Part shown: positions 13,392-26,303 of the stretch, piece after piece
Layout: each line of letters starts with the position of its first letter
Position numbering within the stretch: position 1 is the stretch's first letter
Assembly (NCBI GenBank): GCA_900175165.2
Contig: FWWN02000587.1
Location: forward strand, 1-64,000
Direction of reading: 5' to 3'
DNA: 64,000 nt
DNA from: Rhizomucor pusillus
Lineage: Eukaryota; Mucoromycota; Mucoromycetes; Mucorales; Lichtheimiaceae
Made by a program: the position numbers and the translations under genes
Notes under the pieces: generated by a model
The model's database searches: none
Seen by the model: only the letters and a program-made list of their open reading frames with translations
Told to the model about the DNA's origin: nothing

Positions 13392-16300
13392 CTATGATTT
13401 GATACAGCTACCCGGGGCAATGGCAGGGGCGGGAGCTTGAGTTGCACGGTTGTGAGCCATGTGTGCTCTGACCAAATGTCCAGCAGCGAGCGCAGCACAC
13501 AAAGAAAGCTCACCGGCCATGACAGCAGCGCAGACAATTCTTGCAAGACGACGGGCATTGTCTCCTGGGTTTGTCGGGTGTGGTCCACGAACACCGAGCA
13601 TGTCCAGAATCGCTTGCTGAGGAGGAAGGATAGTGCCGCCACCCACAGTGCCAACTTCGATGCTAGGCATGGTACAGGAGATATGCAAGTCTTTGCCGTC
13701 ATTCACAGCCTTCATAAGAGTGATGCAGTTCGAGCTTTCGACGTTCTGTGCGGGATCCTGACCAGCTGCAAGGTAGATGGCCGTCAGAATATTCGCTGCG
13801 TGAGCATTGAAACCGCCAAGCGCGCCTGCCATAGCAGAACCGATCAGATTCTTGCTCGTGTTGAGTTCAACCAAGGCCGAAACAGTTGTCTTGAGCACTT
13901 TTTCGACAATTGGGCCGGGGATGATAGCTTCTGCAACAACAGATTTGCCACGACCTTCGATCCAGTTGATAGCTGCAGGCTTCTTGTCAGTGCAGTAGTT
14001 GCCAGAAAGTGAAATGATCTGCATATCAGGGAATTCCTCGGAAAGTACAGCCAACGCTGCTTCGCAACCCTTGGAAATCATGTTCATGCCCATAGCATCA
14101 CCGGTGGTTGTGGAGAAACGGATAAAGACTAGTTTGCCGGCCAACGTCACCTTGAGCTTACGCAGACGAGCGAATCGAGACGTAGCGTTGAATGCGTCCG
14201 TAATAACCTGGTTGCCTTCATTTTCGATCCAGCGCTTGCATTCGCCTGCACGAGTGATGTTGGGGAACTCGACGCACGGGCCACGAGTCATACCATCGGC
14301 AGTGACAATGGTAGTAGCTCCTCCACCAGCGTTGATGGCCTTGCAGCCACGGGCAGTAGATGCAACGAGACAGCCTTCAGTAGTTGCCATAGGAATGTGT
14401 GTAGAGATACCGTCAATGTTCAGGGGACCTGCAACACCCAATGGAAGTGGCATGTAACCAATAACGTTTTCGCAGCAGGCACCAAATACTTTTTCGTAAT
14501 GATAGTCTTTGAGAGGGAGTAAGCTGGTCTCCAGAGTCTTGGTGACCGACGCACGGGAGATCAATGCACGGCGGATAGAAACGGCACGCTGCATATCGCC
14601 CAATATTTTCTCCAATGCATAGGATGCAATCTTGCCTGCATTCACCAGCTGGATAACTTCCTCGTCATTCAAAGCCTCTGGGGTCTTGATCAACGCAACA
14701 CATTCGTCAACGGAACGAATTGTGCCGACAGGAGGAGGTGGGGCGACAACCTTGGGCTTTGGTGGAGCCGGAGCCGAAGTCGAAGCAGAGACAACAGTTT
14801 CAGGTTTAGGCTTTTCGGAAATCTGCTTGGGTTGCTTAGCAACATTGAACAAATAAGTGTTGAGGAACAACGAAACGCAAAGTCCAATGGTAATCCATTT
14901 GCTGATGACGGGGTGCTGAATGTACACCTCATAGACTTCAGACAGTGCATCCAATGCATTTGAGATGGACTCGGGTACAACTCCGTTGTTGGTGCTGGGA
15001 ACTCGGAATAGTAAAGGAGGGAACACTTCAACAAGCAATGGCTTGGCTGCTTGCGCCGATGCGCGGTGTTCTTGCAGGAGCTGCGATAAAACGCTAGATA
15101 CTGCCGGCTGTGAAACATCGACCTGAGGTCCAGACTGGAAAGCAGTGCAGAACTCAAAAATATGCATAGAGACAAATGCCACGATCTGGTATCACGCAGA
15201 AAGTTAGTGTCACAGGGCATTGACAAATATCGAGAGAGACATACCATAAGCAGCTTAACGCGTCCAATGAAGAAGCCATCTGACTTTTGCATATCTTGGG
15301 GTGTTGTCGAGGTTCCTGCAGCGTTGTCATCACTGAGCGCCTTGACGACAGTCTTGCGGATAAAACTAACACCGGAGGGTTGCGACGCGCCTTGAGCGGA
15401 TGCTTTGCCAGAGCCGCTAATCTCGCGAATTCGGCGAAGCTGAGACAAAGAGAAAAAAAATAGTTAGTATCGCGTGGCAGTTAATATTCCAGTTTCAAAC
15501 AAACCTCGAGCTTGAGAGCCAAGACGGCCGTGTACCACGTAAACAAGAAAACGACGTCGTATGCAAGCAAGAAGGCGGAAAGCAGACAAAACTCACGAAG
15601 CCCGACTATCGCAGATTTAGCGCCGAGACCGAGAACCATGATTTCAATCACGCAGTCGCGGGCGATAGGGAGAGCGACAGCATCCACCGCGCGCATAATT
15701 GTTTCTCGAACATCCTGTCGGGTAATAGGTGCTTCTTTGCTGTATTCAAAGACGCGCTTCGTAAGCTTATAAGGGCGTTCGAAACCGACAGTGACCACTA
15801 AAAATGGGATAGCTTCTCTGTAGAATTGCAGGTAAGTTCACAGACTCTTTGCTGTTACACAGATGACGGAGACTTACGCCAATACAACGGGTGATGGCTC
15901 GACGCCAAGAGCATGGACGGTCAGCAAAGCAAGCATAAACGAAAACAAGCCATTAACAGTAACGGCGGTGGCTGTCGAACAATTAATTCAAGAAAAAGGA
16001 AACAATCCAGGTGAGCAGGCGAGTTTCCAGAGATACAGTCCAAATGCTGCTTACCTAACGTGTATCGAGATCCCATTCTCCGCATATTGATGTACAAGGA
16101 CACAAACGTTGCAATCATCATCATGTAGCCCGCCAAGATGACAATAATATCGACATTATCAGCCATCTAATTGATGGATGTGTTAGATGAAAATTTGCGT
16201 GGATAAAACGAGTATTAAATTAGCGCATGTTTACCTCAATTAATTCCTTCAGTCTAAAGACGACATTTCGTGTAATGATAAATAACCAAACAATCAAGTT

Positions 16301-16921
16301 ATCACCGTATCCTTGCTGGGCCTGAGAAACGAGCTCTCCGGGAGGCAATTTTGCAACCTTGTTCTCCCATTGGTTAGCGAGGTCTCTGCGCATAGCATTG
16401 GAAGCATCGAATGCAAATGAGAGAGTGAGGCTTGATGTATCCTTATCGGACGATGCAGAGAAACAATTTTCGTTGGTCGCGTAGCACAGACCATTGGCGT
16501 ACGAGAATTGGCGGGTACCATCGGGTACATATATGTCATTTTCAAGGTACTTTTGGAAACGTTCCACAGATGACAAGTGGTTTTGCAAGTCCTGGTCGGA
16601 AATGGTGATTTGACGTAGGTGGATTTTTTGTGCAGTCTTGTCAACAAAGGATGAATCGACGGGTAAAAACTCCAGACCGTTGCTTGGGACGTAGACCGTA
16701 GAAGGGTATAAGCGTGTGTTGGTTCCAGAAAAGATATCTGAGGTACGTGCGAGGTTGTATAGACAGACGTAGCTGAACGAGGCGAGTATAATTACACCGA
16801 CAAACATTTCAATGGGGTTGCGGGTGGACAAGCGTGCGGCATGATGAATGCCCTTGCCGACCAGGGCAGAGTATGAGCGGAACGCTGAAGAAGTTCCAAG
16901 AATGCGAGTGCTAGAGGGCAT
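13392..16921 (-). CDS. hmgR: 3-hydroxy-3-methylglutaryl-CoA reductase
   Basis: Six exons, 5' to 3' on the minus strand: 16921-16235, 16166-16055, 15971-15878, 15817-15505, 15439-15245, 15185-13392; 1064 residues. It is the NADPH-dependent reductase that makes mevalonate, the rate-limiting step to ergosterol and, in Mucorales, carotenoids and trisporoids. The N-terminal half (to about residue 480) has multiple membrane segments with a sterol-sensing domain ([28 protein letters not shown]). The class I catalytic domain fills the last exon: [41 protein letters not shown] and the catalytic His in [11 protein letters not shown] near the C-terminus. The sterol-sensing domain suggests ER location and sterol-controlled turnover (family knowledge). 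Identity is certain; the exact start (first ATG before a hydrophilic leader) is likely. Confidence 0.97.
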
Positions 16922-18479
16922 GATGTTGAATGCCGTGTAAGCCCTGATGGAGATGAAGAATGTTGAAATCGAACGCTATCGTTTGTGTTGAAACGACGAT
17001 ATTTCTGATAGCAGCTCGGTTGATACTAGTTCCAATCGTCTCAAAAGTAGAGAGTGGGGATGTGCGATGTGTCTCTATTCCGTGAAGAACGCCAGCAAAG
17101 CAAGAGGAATGAAAAAGAGAGGCACAAAGAAAAAAGTGCACGGAGTTTCCGGCAGAAATATTATATATCGCACTTTTGCGCTTCCGCACTCCTTCATTCG
17201 ACCCCTTCTCGCTCTGTGGTTACACCCGACTTCGTCCCAGACAGTCCTAGTTGAGTAATTTGCAAAGGACGATGGGGTCGATGCATTGTCTTTCCTTATT
17301 TAAGAATAGCTGATCGATCCTAGCAATTAGCACAGCCCCGGCCGTTCCCAGATGTCCATTTGTTTGTTCTCTACTATCAAATGGATGGCGGCATTGCGTC
17401 TGTATAATACTTTATGCATGCACTGTGATAGGAACGATATAGTTCAATGCACTCAAAAGTTTATCCGTGGTCATTTGCCTGCAAAGATGTCTGTTGTACA
17501 CCGTATCATAATATCCGTTTCAGCATGCTTGGCGACCACGCAAATGGCATTAGCTGACGAATAGAACAACTTGAAAGCTTTCCACATACGTAGCGCCACC
17601 GACAACAACGTGACTCCAGACTGCTACTTGGCCCTGTTCTTCTCGTTGGGGGGGGGGGCGAAAAGTGCACTCCTACGCCGCATATGTACGTTTAGCTCAG
17701 AGTTGTTATTGCTACTGTAGAGTATGTAAGAGCATCGTTCGCCACCTCGTTTCGTAGGGAGACCGTTCAAGCCTCCTTGCTGCTGCTTGCTACGCTGCAA
17801 TCCGTATCCACGGAATGTACAGCCTTTGATTGTCCTGAAAATAACCCCTGCAGCGCCTATTATTCCTACCACTACAGTGTAGTGCTCAAGGTCACATACA
17901 CACGGCATTAACAATGAGGCTACAATCAGAAGTCGTTGTCAACTGGGACCAACTTGTTTAATTGAAAACACAAGGCTCTCCTTGTCCCCCCCTAACATCA
18001 TCTCTTTCTTGTGTTTTTTCATGCTGCGACCTGCATCTCGTAAGCAACACGACTTTTTCTGCAGGAACTCCAATTTTCGATTTTCCGAAACATACGCACA
18101 TAGGGAGATGTATTGAAGTAAATTTTTTCTAGCTACAAGAAATTCTAGCTAGCAGCTTCGAAGGTTTACTCAAATATGACTCTTGACAATGGTAAAAAGC
18201 GACCATTTCACTAGATCCGGTGCGTTACTTTAGACGCTGTCCCACGGTTGCGATTCACGCACGACCTTGAAGATGAGGAGCTCTCCTACCGACTGACACG
18301 CCTACCTGAATTATAATCAACTACAACACTCACGACTGGGAAGATCAGGCCACTGCTGTTGCTAGGAAACTCGTATGGTTGACTACTCAAATGAAAAATG
18401 AAGTCGGTCATATTTCTATGTAATGATGTATATATCATAACGAGTTAAAACTTTACAACGCAATTTTACAGGAGGGTAT
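16922..18479. other. Intergenic region between hmgR (5' side) and PLD (3' end)
   Basis: About 1.55 kb. The left part is the hmgR upstream region. Short open frames on both strands lack motifs. The only distinct element is an 11-base G run at 17648-17658. No gene is supported. Confidence 0.55.
17648..17658 (+). repeat. Homopolymer run of 11 G
   Basis: Eleven consecutive G on the plus strand in otherwise mixed intergenic sequence. Such runs are prone to length variation and sequencing error. Confidence 0.8.
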
Positions 18480-21400
18480 CTATGTAAAAAGCTGAGGCGG
18501 TACCGCTTCTTGCAAAACGCTATCGGTCATATTTTCGCGGCACATGTACTGCGCTGGGAACGTGACCAAGTGCCCGCGGATTCGCGACAGCTGCTCATGT
18601 ATCTCCTCGTTCAGCATACGCCATGGATAGGGTATATGGCCAGCAGGGACCTTGGCTGGATCTGGCAGAAAACGGCGATGTGCATCGTACGTGTGGACTT
18701 TTGTCCCTCTGTTAGTGCGAACCAGGCCTCACAAACAGGAGAGACAATGTTTTACAAACCTGTATCATCTGGAACGCAGTGGAAAACTGTGCGATAAATT
18801 TCCGTGTTGCGGATAGCTGTCTGTCGCCACAAGTTTTCGTAAAAATCATCGTGTAAAGGATCCAGCAACGCTGCTTCTGATTCCTTAGGAATTTGGGCGT
18901 CCAACAGACCAAGATGCTCTTTGAACAGGTGTAGCCGCAGTGAAAGTGCAAATCTGGCCGCTTTGTACTATGCATATTCCAATGTATCAATATAAGTTAT
19001 ACATGTTCTGGCCTGCTTTGCAAATAACATACCGGATGCCCATTCATTTGTGAAGGTACGAGATCGGTATCTTCAATAACAGTGGCAATTTCTGAATCGC
19101 GGTTCCCGAGTTGTGATCTGCATCGCATCGATAAGTCTTCCAATTTAGATAATATTACACAAGAGGACAGTTCCTATACCTATCATTTAGATTGGCTGTA
19201 GAAACAATTTGATAAGTAATGCTGAACTTTACATAAATGAAAGAAAGTGGTACCTGATCCACATATGACTGTTTTATCGTCCACGATCATGAGCTTCGAA
19301 TGTATGTAAACCTGCTCCGTAACGTATTCCATCCTTGGATCACCGAAATCTATACTGTTTGAACGTGAGGTATCATCCTGTCCAGAACCGTTACTTGTTC
19401 GGGAAGCCATCGATGTCAACGAAGTTCTAGGCCTCGAGCGTTTGCGGCCTAATCGTCCGCTGTTGGACCTACTTAATCCGCTATCTCCATTCTCGTTTAC
19501 GAGTGTGGTGGCAGAATCAGGCGGTGAATCTTCCTTGATACCGCTTCCGTTTGGAGTCCCAATCGAGGACTTTACTCGACCCCAATTCCGTAAGCTGTAG
19601 AAGCCGATATAGTCGTCTACCGGGATGTTTTCCCTTTTCAGAGTTTCAAGAATGGATGATTTTCCCCGAGAAATAGATATGTATTGATACTGTGCGACGG
19701 ATCTTTCGATGTAGTAGTTAATTCGACTGGTGACCTTGTCTAGACGCTCAAATCTATAGTTACCTTAAGGACATTGATCGCTTGTCCTGACTGGCGAAGT
19801 CACCTTCAAAGCCAGGGGCTGAGGGTATAACGACGATCACTCTAAACTTCTTCTTCTCCTTGTGCGCACGCTTAATTCTTTCTACAATAGCCTGATAAAA
19901 GCAAAACAGCACGGAGGTTAACAACGAAATTGGTAATAATGTTTCAACCTCGCCAAGTACCTGTCCAATCTTGTTCTTAATCAATTTATCGTCAGCGCGC
20001 GTCGCGGTGACTTGCATGTAAATCAATACATTGAGCATGCAGAAATTAGAAACAGTTGACAGGTACGACTTACTAAAAAACTGATTCTCAATATATATAT
20101 AATGCTTTGCTTTTGAGATACATTCCATATAAGCATTGTATATTGAAAACTACTAGAGTTTAACCAAAAACTTGTCCACAATGAAACTATAAATATAAAT
20201 ACATCCTACCTCTCTAGGGATCCCTTGACTCCATCCAGCACTGCTGCGGATTACCTGAACCCGACAAGTCCCCTTGAACTTTGATTCGTCTCTAGGTGCA
20301 ACATACTCTCCTTTCGGCATCAGGTATGGCACCTCTTCTCGGACTTTTTTGCGTGTGCTTGATTTTATAAAGTTCCATCGTTCTATGAAATGCCTGGCTA
20401 TATCTCTCGCTGGGAGACCGACCTTCGAACATGTATATATGTCAACTCGCAAGAATTACTCTTTCAATTCGGTGAGAAATATTACCATAGCTGTGTGAAC
20501 ATCATGCCATGGCATACGCGGAATAAGCCGTTTATCAACGGTTTCCATGTTGTATTGGCTCACTGTTATAGCAAAGTCAGGTTCCACCCAAATCTCTGTA
20601 CCATGTGAACCACAGACCTTTAGTAAAATCCCTGACTCTAGGATTTGAATAGTCTTGACCCGGAAATATCTCTTCACCAATCGCCGTTTCAGTTACATGA
20701 TGTGCGTGTGTATCGTAGCGTCTACGTTGAGTACAATGAGTATTGACGATATCACATATTGTCATTTGTTACAATTATACCCAAAGCAAAGATCCAGTCC
20801 ACCAACGAACGCCAAACGATGGTCAATAACCAAAATTTTCTAATGATCACGTTAGTCTTGCTAATGTTGGAAACCGAGTATACGACTTACTTCGTGATGT
20901 GCCCAGAGAGGCGACATGATATTAGCATGCCGTAATACTATGGATAGTGTTAGTAATTGCAAACAGCTTATATATAACACAGACTTTACCAATGATATTG
21001 CGGTGAACATTTTGCAACCAATTTTTCGTATGTTTTGACTCGAGCGGCAGGGCAACTGTGTTATTCTTGTAGACGACAATGTAAATCATGACGCCTTCCG
21101 ATGCTTTGCGTTTCAAAAGTCTGTCTATACGGAACTCGCCGTTCGTTTTGGGTGGTCGTCGCAAATACTGTCCTCTGTGAGTGAGTACAATTGTCTGAAG
21201 CAGTTTACGGTACGTACTAATTCCGGACTCTATTTTATGCATCCCTCAGATTTAGATAGCGACACTGCAGGATTTCCTATCATCTTTACGTACCAGCCAC
21301 CAATCTTCAATGTAAATAACAGATTTTGCTGATAGAATTGCTTCCGCGACGGCGTCAAAGTACTCTGCGGGCAAGATATCAGTTGTAAAATGCTACATGA

Positions 21401-23240
21401 TAACGTTTACATATAAAGATATACCTTGTCCGTCAACGAACCATTTAGCTTTCACGTTTTCTCTTATGGGAGCAAAGGATCCATATCGATGATTTGCCAC
21501 CCAAGGACTTTCCTTCCGGACCTTGACCAGATCGGCCATCCACTCCTCTGTCGTACGCACTGGTCCTTTGATTTCTATCCGTTTCATGTTGTTCGAAAGG
21601 ACGATGTGTTGGTACGGACCAAAAGGACGAGGTATCTTTACGATCCGCAAATCTTTATCGAAAAGCATGACTTCTGAAGGTTCGGCTGAGCTGATATCTT
21701 TGCATAATGCTATGAACCTAAAGGAATATACACGCAGTTAGAATACATGCACGGAGTGCTCTAACGTGAATATACTTGCGAATCACGTAAAATGAGCCAC
21801 TCTTTTGCCCAAGGAGATCGACGAATTCGATGTACAAGTGAAGGTGCAGCGGATATCATCTTGTGCTCCAGATAGCCTTCTTTGCCTTTCCATCCCATAT
21901 CTTTGACAATGCTGGCTGCACCGATCTCCAAAAATTCGCAGAGGTCATAGTTGAAGTTGAGCGCCGATTTCTGCATCAGATCCCTCAAGTATTGCTCCAA
22001 AGCACTGCGTCGTTTCAGCAAGTCATCTTCTTCTTCTTTAGATAGACGCATAGACACAAGAGCTGCATGCGTCATGTGTGCCAGCTGGCTCGGGAAAGAA
22101 GGAGGTGCAGCGCAGTGCCCAATGCTAGCCTTGAATTTGAGTGCCAAATGCAGATTGTAAAACTCCACGATGGTCCGCTTTATGGTCCATTTGATGTCAC
22201 CGTATTGAAGGTCTATGCGAAACAGGTAAAAATGGGACGTTGAGGTAGTATCGATTTCGGCATCCGTAATAGCTACCTAGACGAGCAGTCAGTAGTTAGG
22301 TCGCATGCATTGATCACATATGCATTGCCCCATCTTGTGATCTTACAGATATGGCGTCAAGAATGATTGCAGGCTATCACACATCAGATAACTTGTCGTT
22401 TTATTTTGCGTTGCTGCTTTTTTCAGCGACGGAGTAGGACTTACTAGTCTGCGATCATGCTCGTCTCGCTTAAGACCCAGATAAGTGGGCTTCAGTGATA
22501 ACATTGCTTGTAATGGTTGCAAAGGTACTGTTGTAGGCGGCGGTGGTGGCGCGACCATGCTTTGCCTCCGAAAAGGCATCCGCACTTTATCCACTGTCTT
22601 GTACCAGAATGCCGATAAATGATGTTCTGTTATAAAATAACAAACTAGGTCAGCTTTTGCACTGATGTTCCAGCAACAATGGCTAAGCAGACGCACCCTC
22701 TGAATCAGAATCGGAGGAATCCATATCCACCTTGCTGTCATGTGCCTGAGGCCCAGATCCATCTTCAGGTACGATTGCCCAGGGAGGAACACTTTCCTCA
22801 AAGGAGCTAGAATCAGACTCGAACGGGTTTTCAAAGTAGCTAGGCTTCATCTCTGCGAGTATGGCACTTCTGGCTCCTTCTTGGACTACTTCTTCCATAG
22901 ACGGCAAGTTGTCGTCTTCTTTTAAAAACGCAACGTTTTGCATAAATGCTCGTTCATCCTCCGACAATGGTTCTTGCAGCTCGTTCGATGCTTCTTCCTC
23001 CTCTTCCTCTTCTTCTGCTTCAACACGCTGAACGGTTGTTGACACGCGACGTATAAACGATTGCCACAGTGATTGCTCCTCTTCGGTGTACGTCTCCTCA
23101 CCTGCCTGAGATTCTTGGGCTGCGCGGAGGAAACGCTGGTGGTATGCAGCAACAGCCGCCGAATACGAGTTCTGGGCGGGATGTTTGTTACTCTCCTGCT
23201 CTATAAAGTACTCAATGTTGTCTGCAATCGGGTTAGACAT
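18480..23240 (-). CDS. PLD1: Phospholipase D (PX-PH-HKD type, Spo14/PLD1-like)
   Basis: Twenty-one exons on the minus strand: 23240-22697, 22626-22445, 22373-22347, 22276-21780, 21717-21425, 21364-21294, 21229-21218, 21167-20990, 20937-20891, 20839-20781, 20721-20618, 20562-20486, 20422-20210, 20149-20074, 20010-19961, 19891-19764, 19702-19254, 19195-19180, 19117-19033, 18967-18760, 18706-18480; 1180 residues with all phases closing. The enzyme cleaves phosphatidylcholine to phosphatidic acid and choline on membranes. An acidic leader is followed by a PX domain (about 250-400), a PH-like region, WWLSPEL-YLRRPP, HKD motif 1 (HEKILVID, then GGLDLCFG), IYIENQFF and HKD motif 2 (HSKLMIVDD, then GSANLNDRSQ). 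Microexons of 27, 12 and 16 nt are needed to complete conserved motifs. The intron at 21718-21779 has a GC donor. Most distal exons are very secure; the 27-nt exon is slightly less so. Confidence 0.93.
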
Positions 23241-23937
23241 TGCATCGGCGGGCGAGAGAAGAAGCGAAGGAAAGGCACGGTGGAATTGCCGAATATGTCA
23301 TTGTTTTTGTGATCACGCAGTGTTACTCAGCTGAGAGACGATCTCTAACCCGTGATGGCCGAACTTCAAAACACTCCAGGTTTTACTTTATCAACTACTA
23401 CTCCTCTCTCCAGCTCTATGCTCCAAAGTATTTCGTCTATTGTTCTTCATTATATTCAACTACTGCTGCACAGTCCTGGTAATGCCAGATGTAAACTTTG
23501 ATGGATGCTCCGACTTATTGTAGAGGTTGTACTAGGCGACCTTCTACTTGGTATCCACAACCAAATTTTCTTTTGAACCTAAAATTGCTCTACTAAAGTC
23601 CATGTACACATCGTTGTCCTTTGTAAATGACAGAGGATATCGTTTTATTCGTGCCTAAGTATCCTTGATGGAGTTAGACAGCATGGCACCTATCACTAGA
23701 AATGCTGTAGAGTTCCATCGATGGAAATGATTATGATTATCTAACATAGCTTTGTTCATGAATATAATTTGCTCTTGCTTAGAGTTCCTTAAAGGCTTTC
23801 TGCTGCCACCACTGATTACAACTCTCCCGAAGTGTCAAACTCATATCCTGAAGACGCGGAGTCTAAATAAAAGATTTTCCACATTCAAAAGCAAAAGAAA
23901 AAGGGAATCCCAGCCAAAAAGAAGCTCACAAACACAC
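23241..23937. other. Divergent intergenic region between PLD1 and the PPR-like gene
   Basis: Nearly 700 nt shared as upstream sequence by two genes transcribed outward. A TATA-like ctaaataaaag near 23864 lies 70 nt before the plus-strand gene. No other feature is recognised. Confidence 0.5.
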
Positions 23938-24963
23938 ATGGCCAGCCGATCCGTCGTCCGTGTCTTTAACTCCCTGTTACAGGCCCGTGCACCGCTAGTC
24001 CACCGCCCTTGTAAGTGCTCTCGGAATGTTCAACCGGCATTGCAACATCGTCCACTCACCCCTGTATTTAAGCAATGTGCGTGTCGATACAAATCCGCAC
24101 TGCACAGCGCTCATTCCATGCTTTGAGACCAACCGTATCACGTACGTTTCTGTTGTGCTACTAGCTAGCTGCTCCTGCTTCGAGAATATTCAGCGTATTA
24201 ACATTGGATGTTAGTTCTCAAGGCAAAGAAGGGTCAGCAGGTAGCCGAACTTTTAGACGAAGACGATCCGGAATTGTTGGCAGCCGAGCAAGAGAAGCAA
24301 ACACAAAAATCGCAGTTGACGACGAACGAGCAGACGACGGCAGGCAGTGGCAACGAAGCTTTCGATTCTTTATACGAGGAAATCCAGAGAGATACTGCAA
24401 ATCCAAAGGAGAAGCACATATTGCCGAAACATTCACGCTTGAACAACCTTTTGCACCACGTATCGAACGCCGAGCAGGTCGAGAAACTGCCTAATCTAAT
24501 TGAGCAGTGGCGAAACAAGCTCCTACCTATCACCGAAACCACCTCTCACAAAGCGATTGACGCCTGCTGCCGGACAGGACGCGGCGATGTCGCTTTCACC
24601 CTTCTCGGCGAACGCCAGAAATACGGTCTTTTGCCAGACGTCAACGATTTTGAAAAGACGATCAAGATCTTGTGCGAACAACAAAGTGATTTGGACAAGG
24701 CATTCCTTACTTTGGCAATGGTTCCTTTATATAAGCAGACTAGAACAGGCGCCATGTACGCTTCCTTGTTGGAAAGCTGCGTGAAGGCTGAGGAGACCGA
24801 AAAGGCTGCGTTGACCGCAGAGGAGTTCGTCACCTCGCAACCTCAAGATATCACGAACAGGGCAGATGCAAAGGATGCGCTTGCCAACGTCGCAAAGGTT
24901 TTGGCTGAACAGGGCGAACAAGACAAGGCACAATCCATTCAAGAATTCATTACTTCTTTGTAA
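23938..24963 (+). CDS. PPR-like protein, probably mitochondrial, function unknown
   Basis: Two exons, 23938-24010 and 24215-24963, giving 273 residues; the intron is GT-AG with branch-like tattaac. The N-terminus (MASRSVVRVFNSLLQARAPLV) is basic and amphipathic like a mitochondrial presequence. The rest is helical with degenerate pentatricopeptide-like hairpins (HKAIDACCRTGRGDVAFTLL and GAMYASLLESCVKA). PPR proteins usually bind organelle RNA, so a role in mitochondrial RNA or ribosome function is possible but not shown. A second donor at 24077 (T|GTGCGT) has the same phase and would lengthen the N-terminus by 22 residues. I do not recognise the orthologue. Confidence 0.7.
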
Positions 24964-25180
24964 AATATACAAGTGTGTTAATAGACGCAAAAGATCAAGA
25001 GCGAAAAAAGTAAAGTTACATTTTTTGTTTACGTACTCATGTCTTTCCAATTTGCAATCTTCGATTTGGCGCATCAAAAGATGACACACTGGAAAACAAT
25101 ACATAGACCGAGAAATCAAAGAATAATCGATGTGGATGATCGTCTTGAGTAGCGAGGTGTTCAATAAATACATGTTTCTT

Positions 25181-26212
25181 TTATAAGTATCTTGTACGTG
25201 GTTGATTAGGTGCTACTGCAAGCTGTACAACAAGATCACGGCTCTTTCTGTAGTATTTTGCCGAATTAGATGCATGGTTTACAATGACAGGTTGGGGAAG
25301 TGTGAATTTCTTGATGCTTGAACCGAGTCCAACAATGATCTGTTCTGGTTCAATATCAAGTGACCACGACACAGGGTTTGTTTGCGGCAAGTTGGATACG
25401 ACCGCTACGAGCGTTTCTCCTTGTATTTTGACCGATATACTTGGTGGGTCGGCCTTCTTGGGAGCTTGAAGTTTGTCGAGGGTTGAAAGAATAGATGATT
25501 TTGGTAGTCGCAGCATCAATTTGGAAATCTGGCCTTTGGAAGTCATTTTCGGCATGGAGAACGCTGTTGTGGTGCATTTCGCGTGAGTTCAAACTCATGT
25601 AATGGGCCATCAGAAGAGATACTTGCCTCGGTCGAGCTCGATAGATTCCTTCTCTTCGACCCATTCGATGGATAGCTCCAGGATGTATAGTCGGTAATCC
25701 AAATCGCGTTCCGTTCGAACATACGGTTGTGTGTTGATGCAAGCATCCGTGATTAAGCACGTTTTACCGGCAGCATCCTTCTCGATGCGCGCCTGCGACA
25801 TGCTGAGCGGAACACGGTATGTTGCTTGCGGATCTGCATTCAAAGCCTTTTGTATTTCGTCCTCTGATGTGACCGGGGGGGCTGGGATCTCGGGTGCGTG
25901 GCATATATTGATATACACGGGCGTGCCAGTTTTATACTTCGGATTATTCGACTTTACAATCTTGGTCCTGATAACGAAACCTGCTTGTGGCAACACCGGG
26001 ATAGTCTCAAAGTCGTCTTTGCTTACTTGCTGGGTGAACGCGGATGCCAGCCGCTCCATGGCTTTCGGATAATTCGCGAATTGTCCAGCAATGTGATCTA
26101 GCAATGCATTCTGGTCTTCTTTGGAAAGCGAGTCAAAGTTTTCCGGATGTTTTTGGCTGGCGGAGGGCGTCACAAGTAGAGGATTATCCTCGATAGGTTC
26201 AATGATGGGCAT
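25181..26212 (-). CDS. PIH1: PIH1 family protein (PIH1D1/Nop17-like, R2TP complex)
   Basis: Two exons: 26212-25627 and 25563-25181; 322 residues. PIH1 proteins join Hsp90 to Rvb1/Rvb2 and Tah1 in the R2TP co-chaperone, which assembles box C/D snoRNPs, PIKK kinases and RNA polymerase. The N-terminal PIH domain contains FVIRTKIV, GTPVYINICHAPEIPAPP and VPLSMSQARIEKDAAGK, with LSIEWVEEKESIEL at its end. The second exon encodes a CS-like beta domain (SISVKIQGETLVAVVSNL). The only intron starts with GC (CGAG|GCAAGT), and no GT donor in range gives the required phase. It converges on the PPR-like gene. Confidence 0.88.
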
Positions 26213-26303
26213 TTAATGCGGAAAAGAATGGAAAGACATTGAAACTCTGCCGCTAGCTCGTAATATCTACCGTATATATTTTATTATTGCTATTATTTCG
26301 ATC

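Noticed and set aside
13437..14457. Long plus-strand frames opposite hmgR
   Set aside because: They lie antisense to the conserved catalytic domain and carry no motif of their own.
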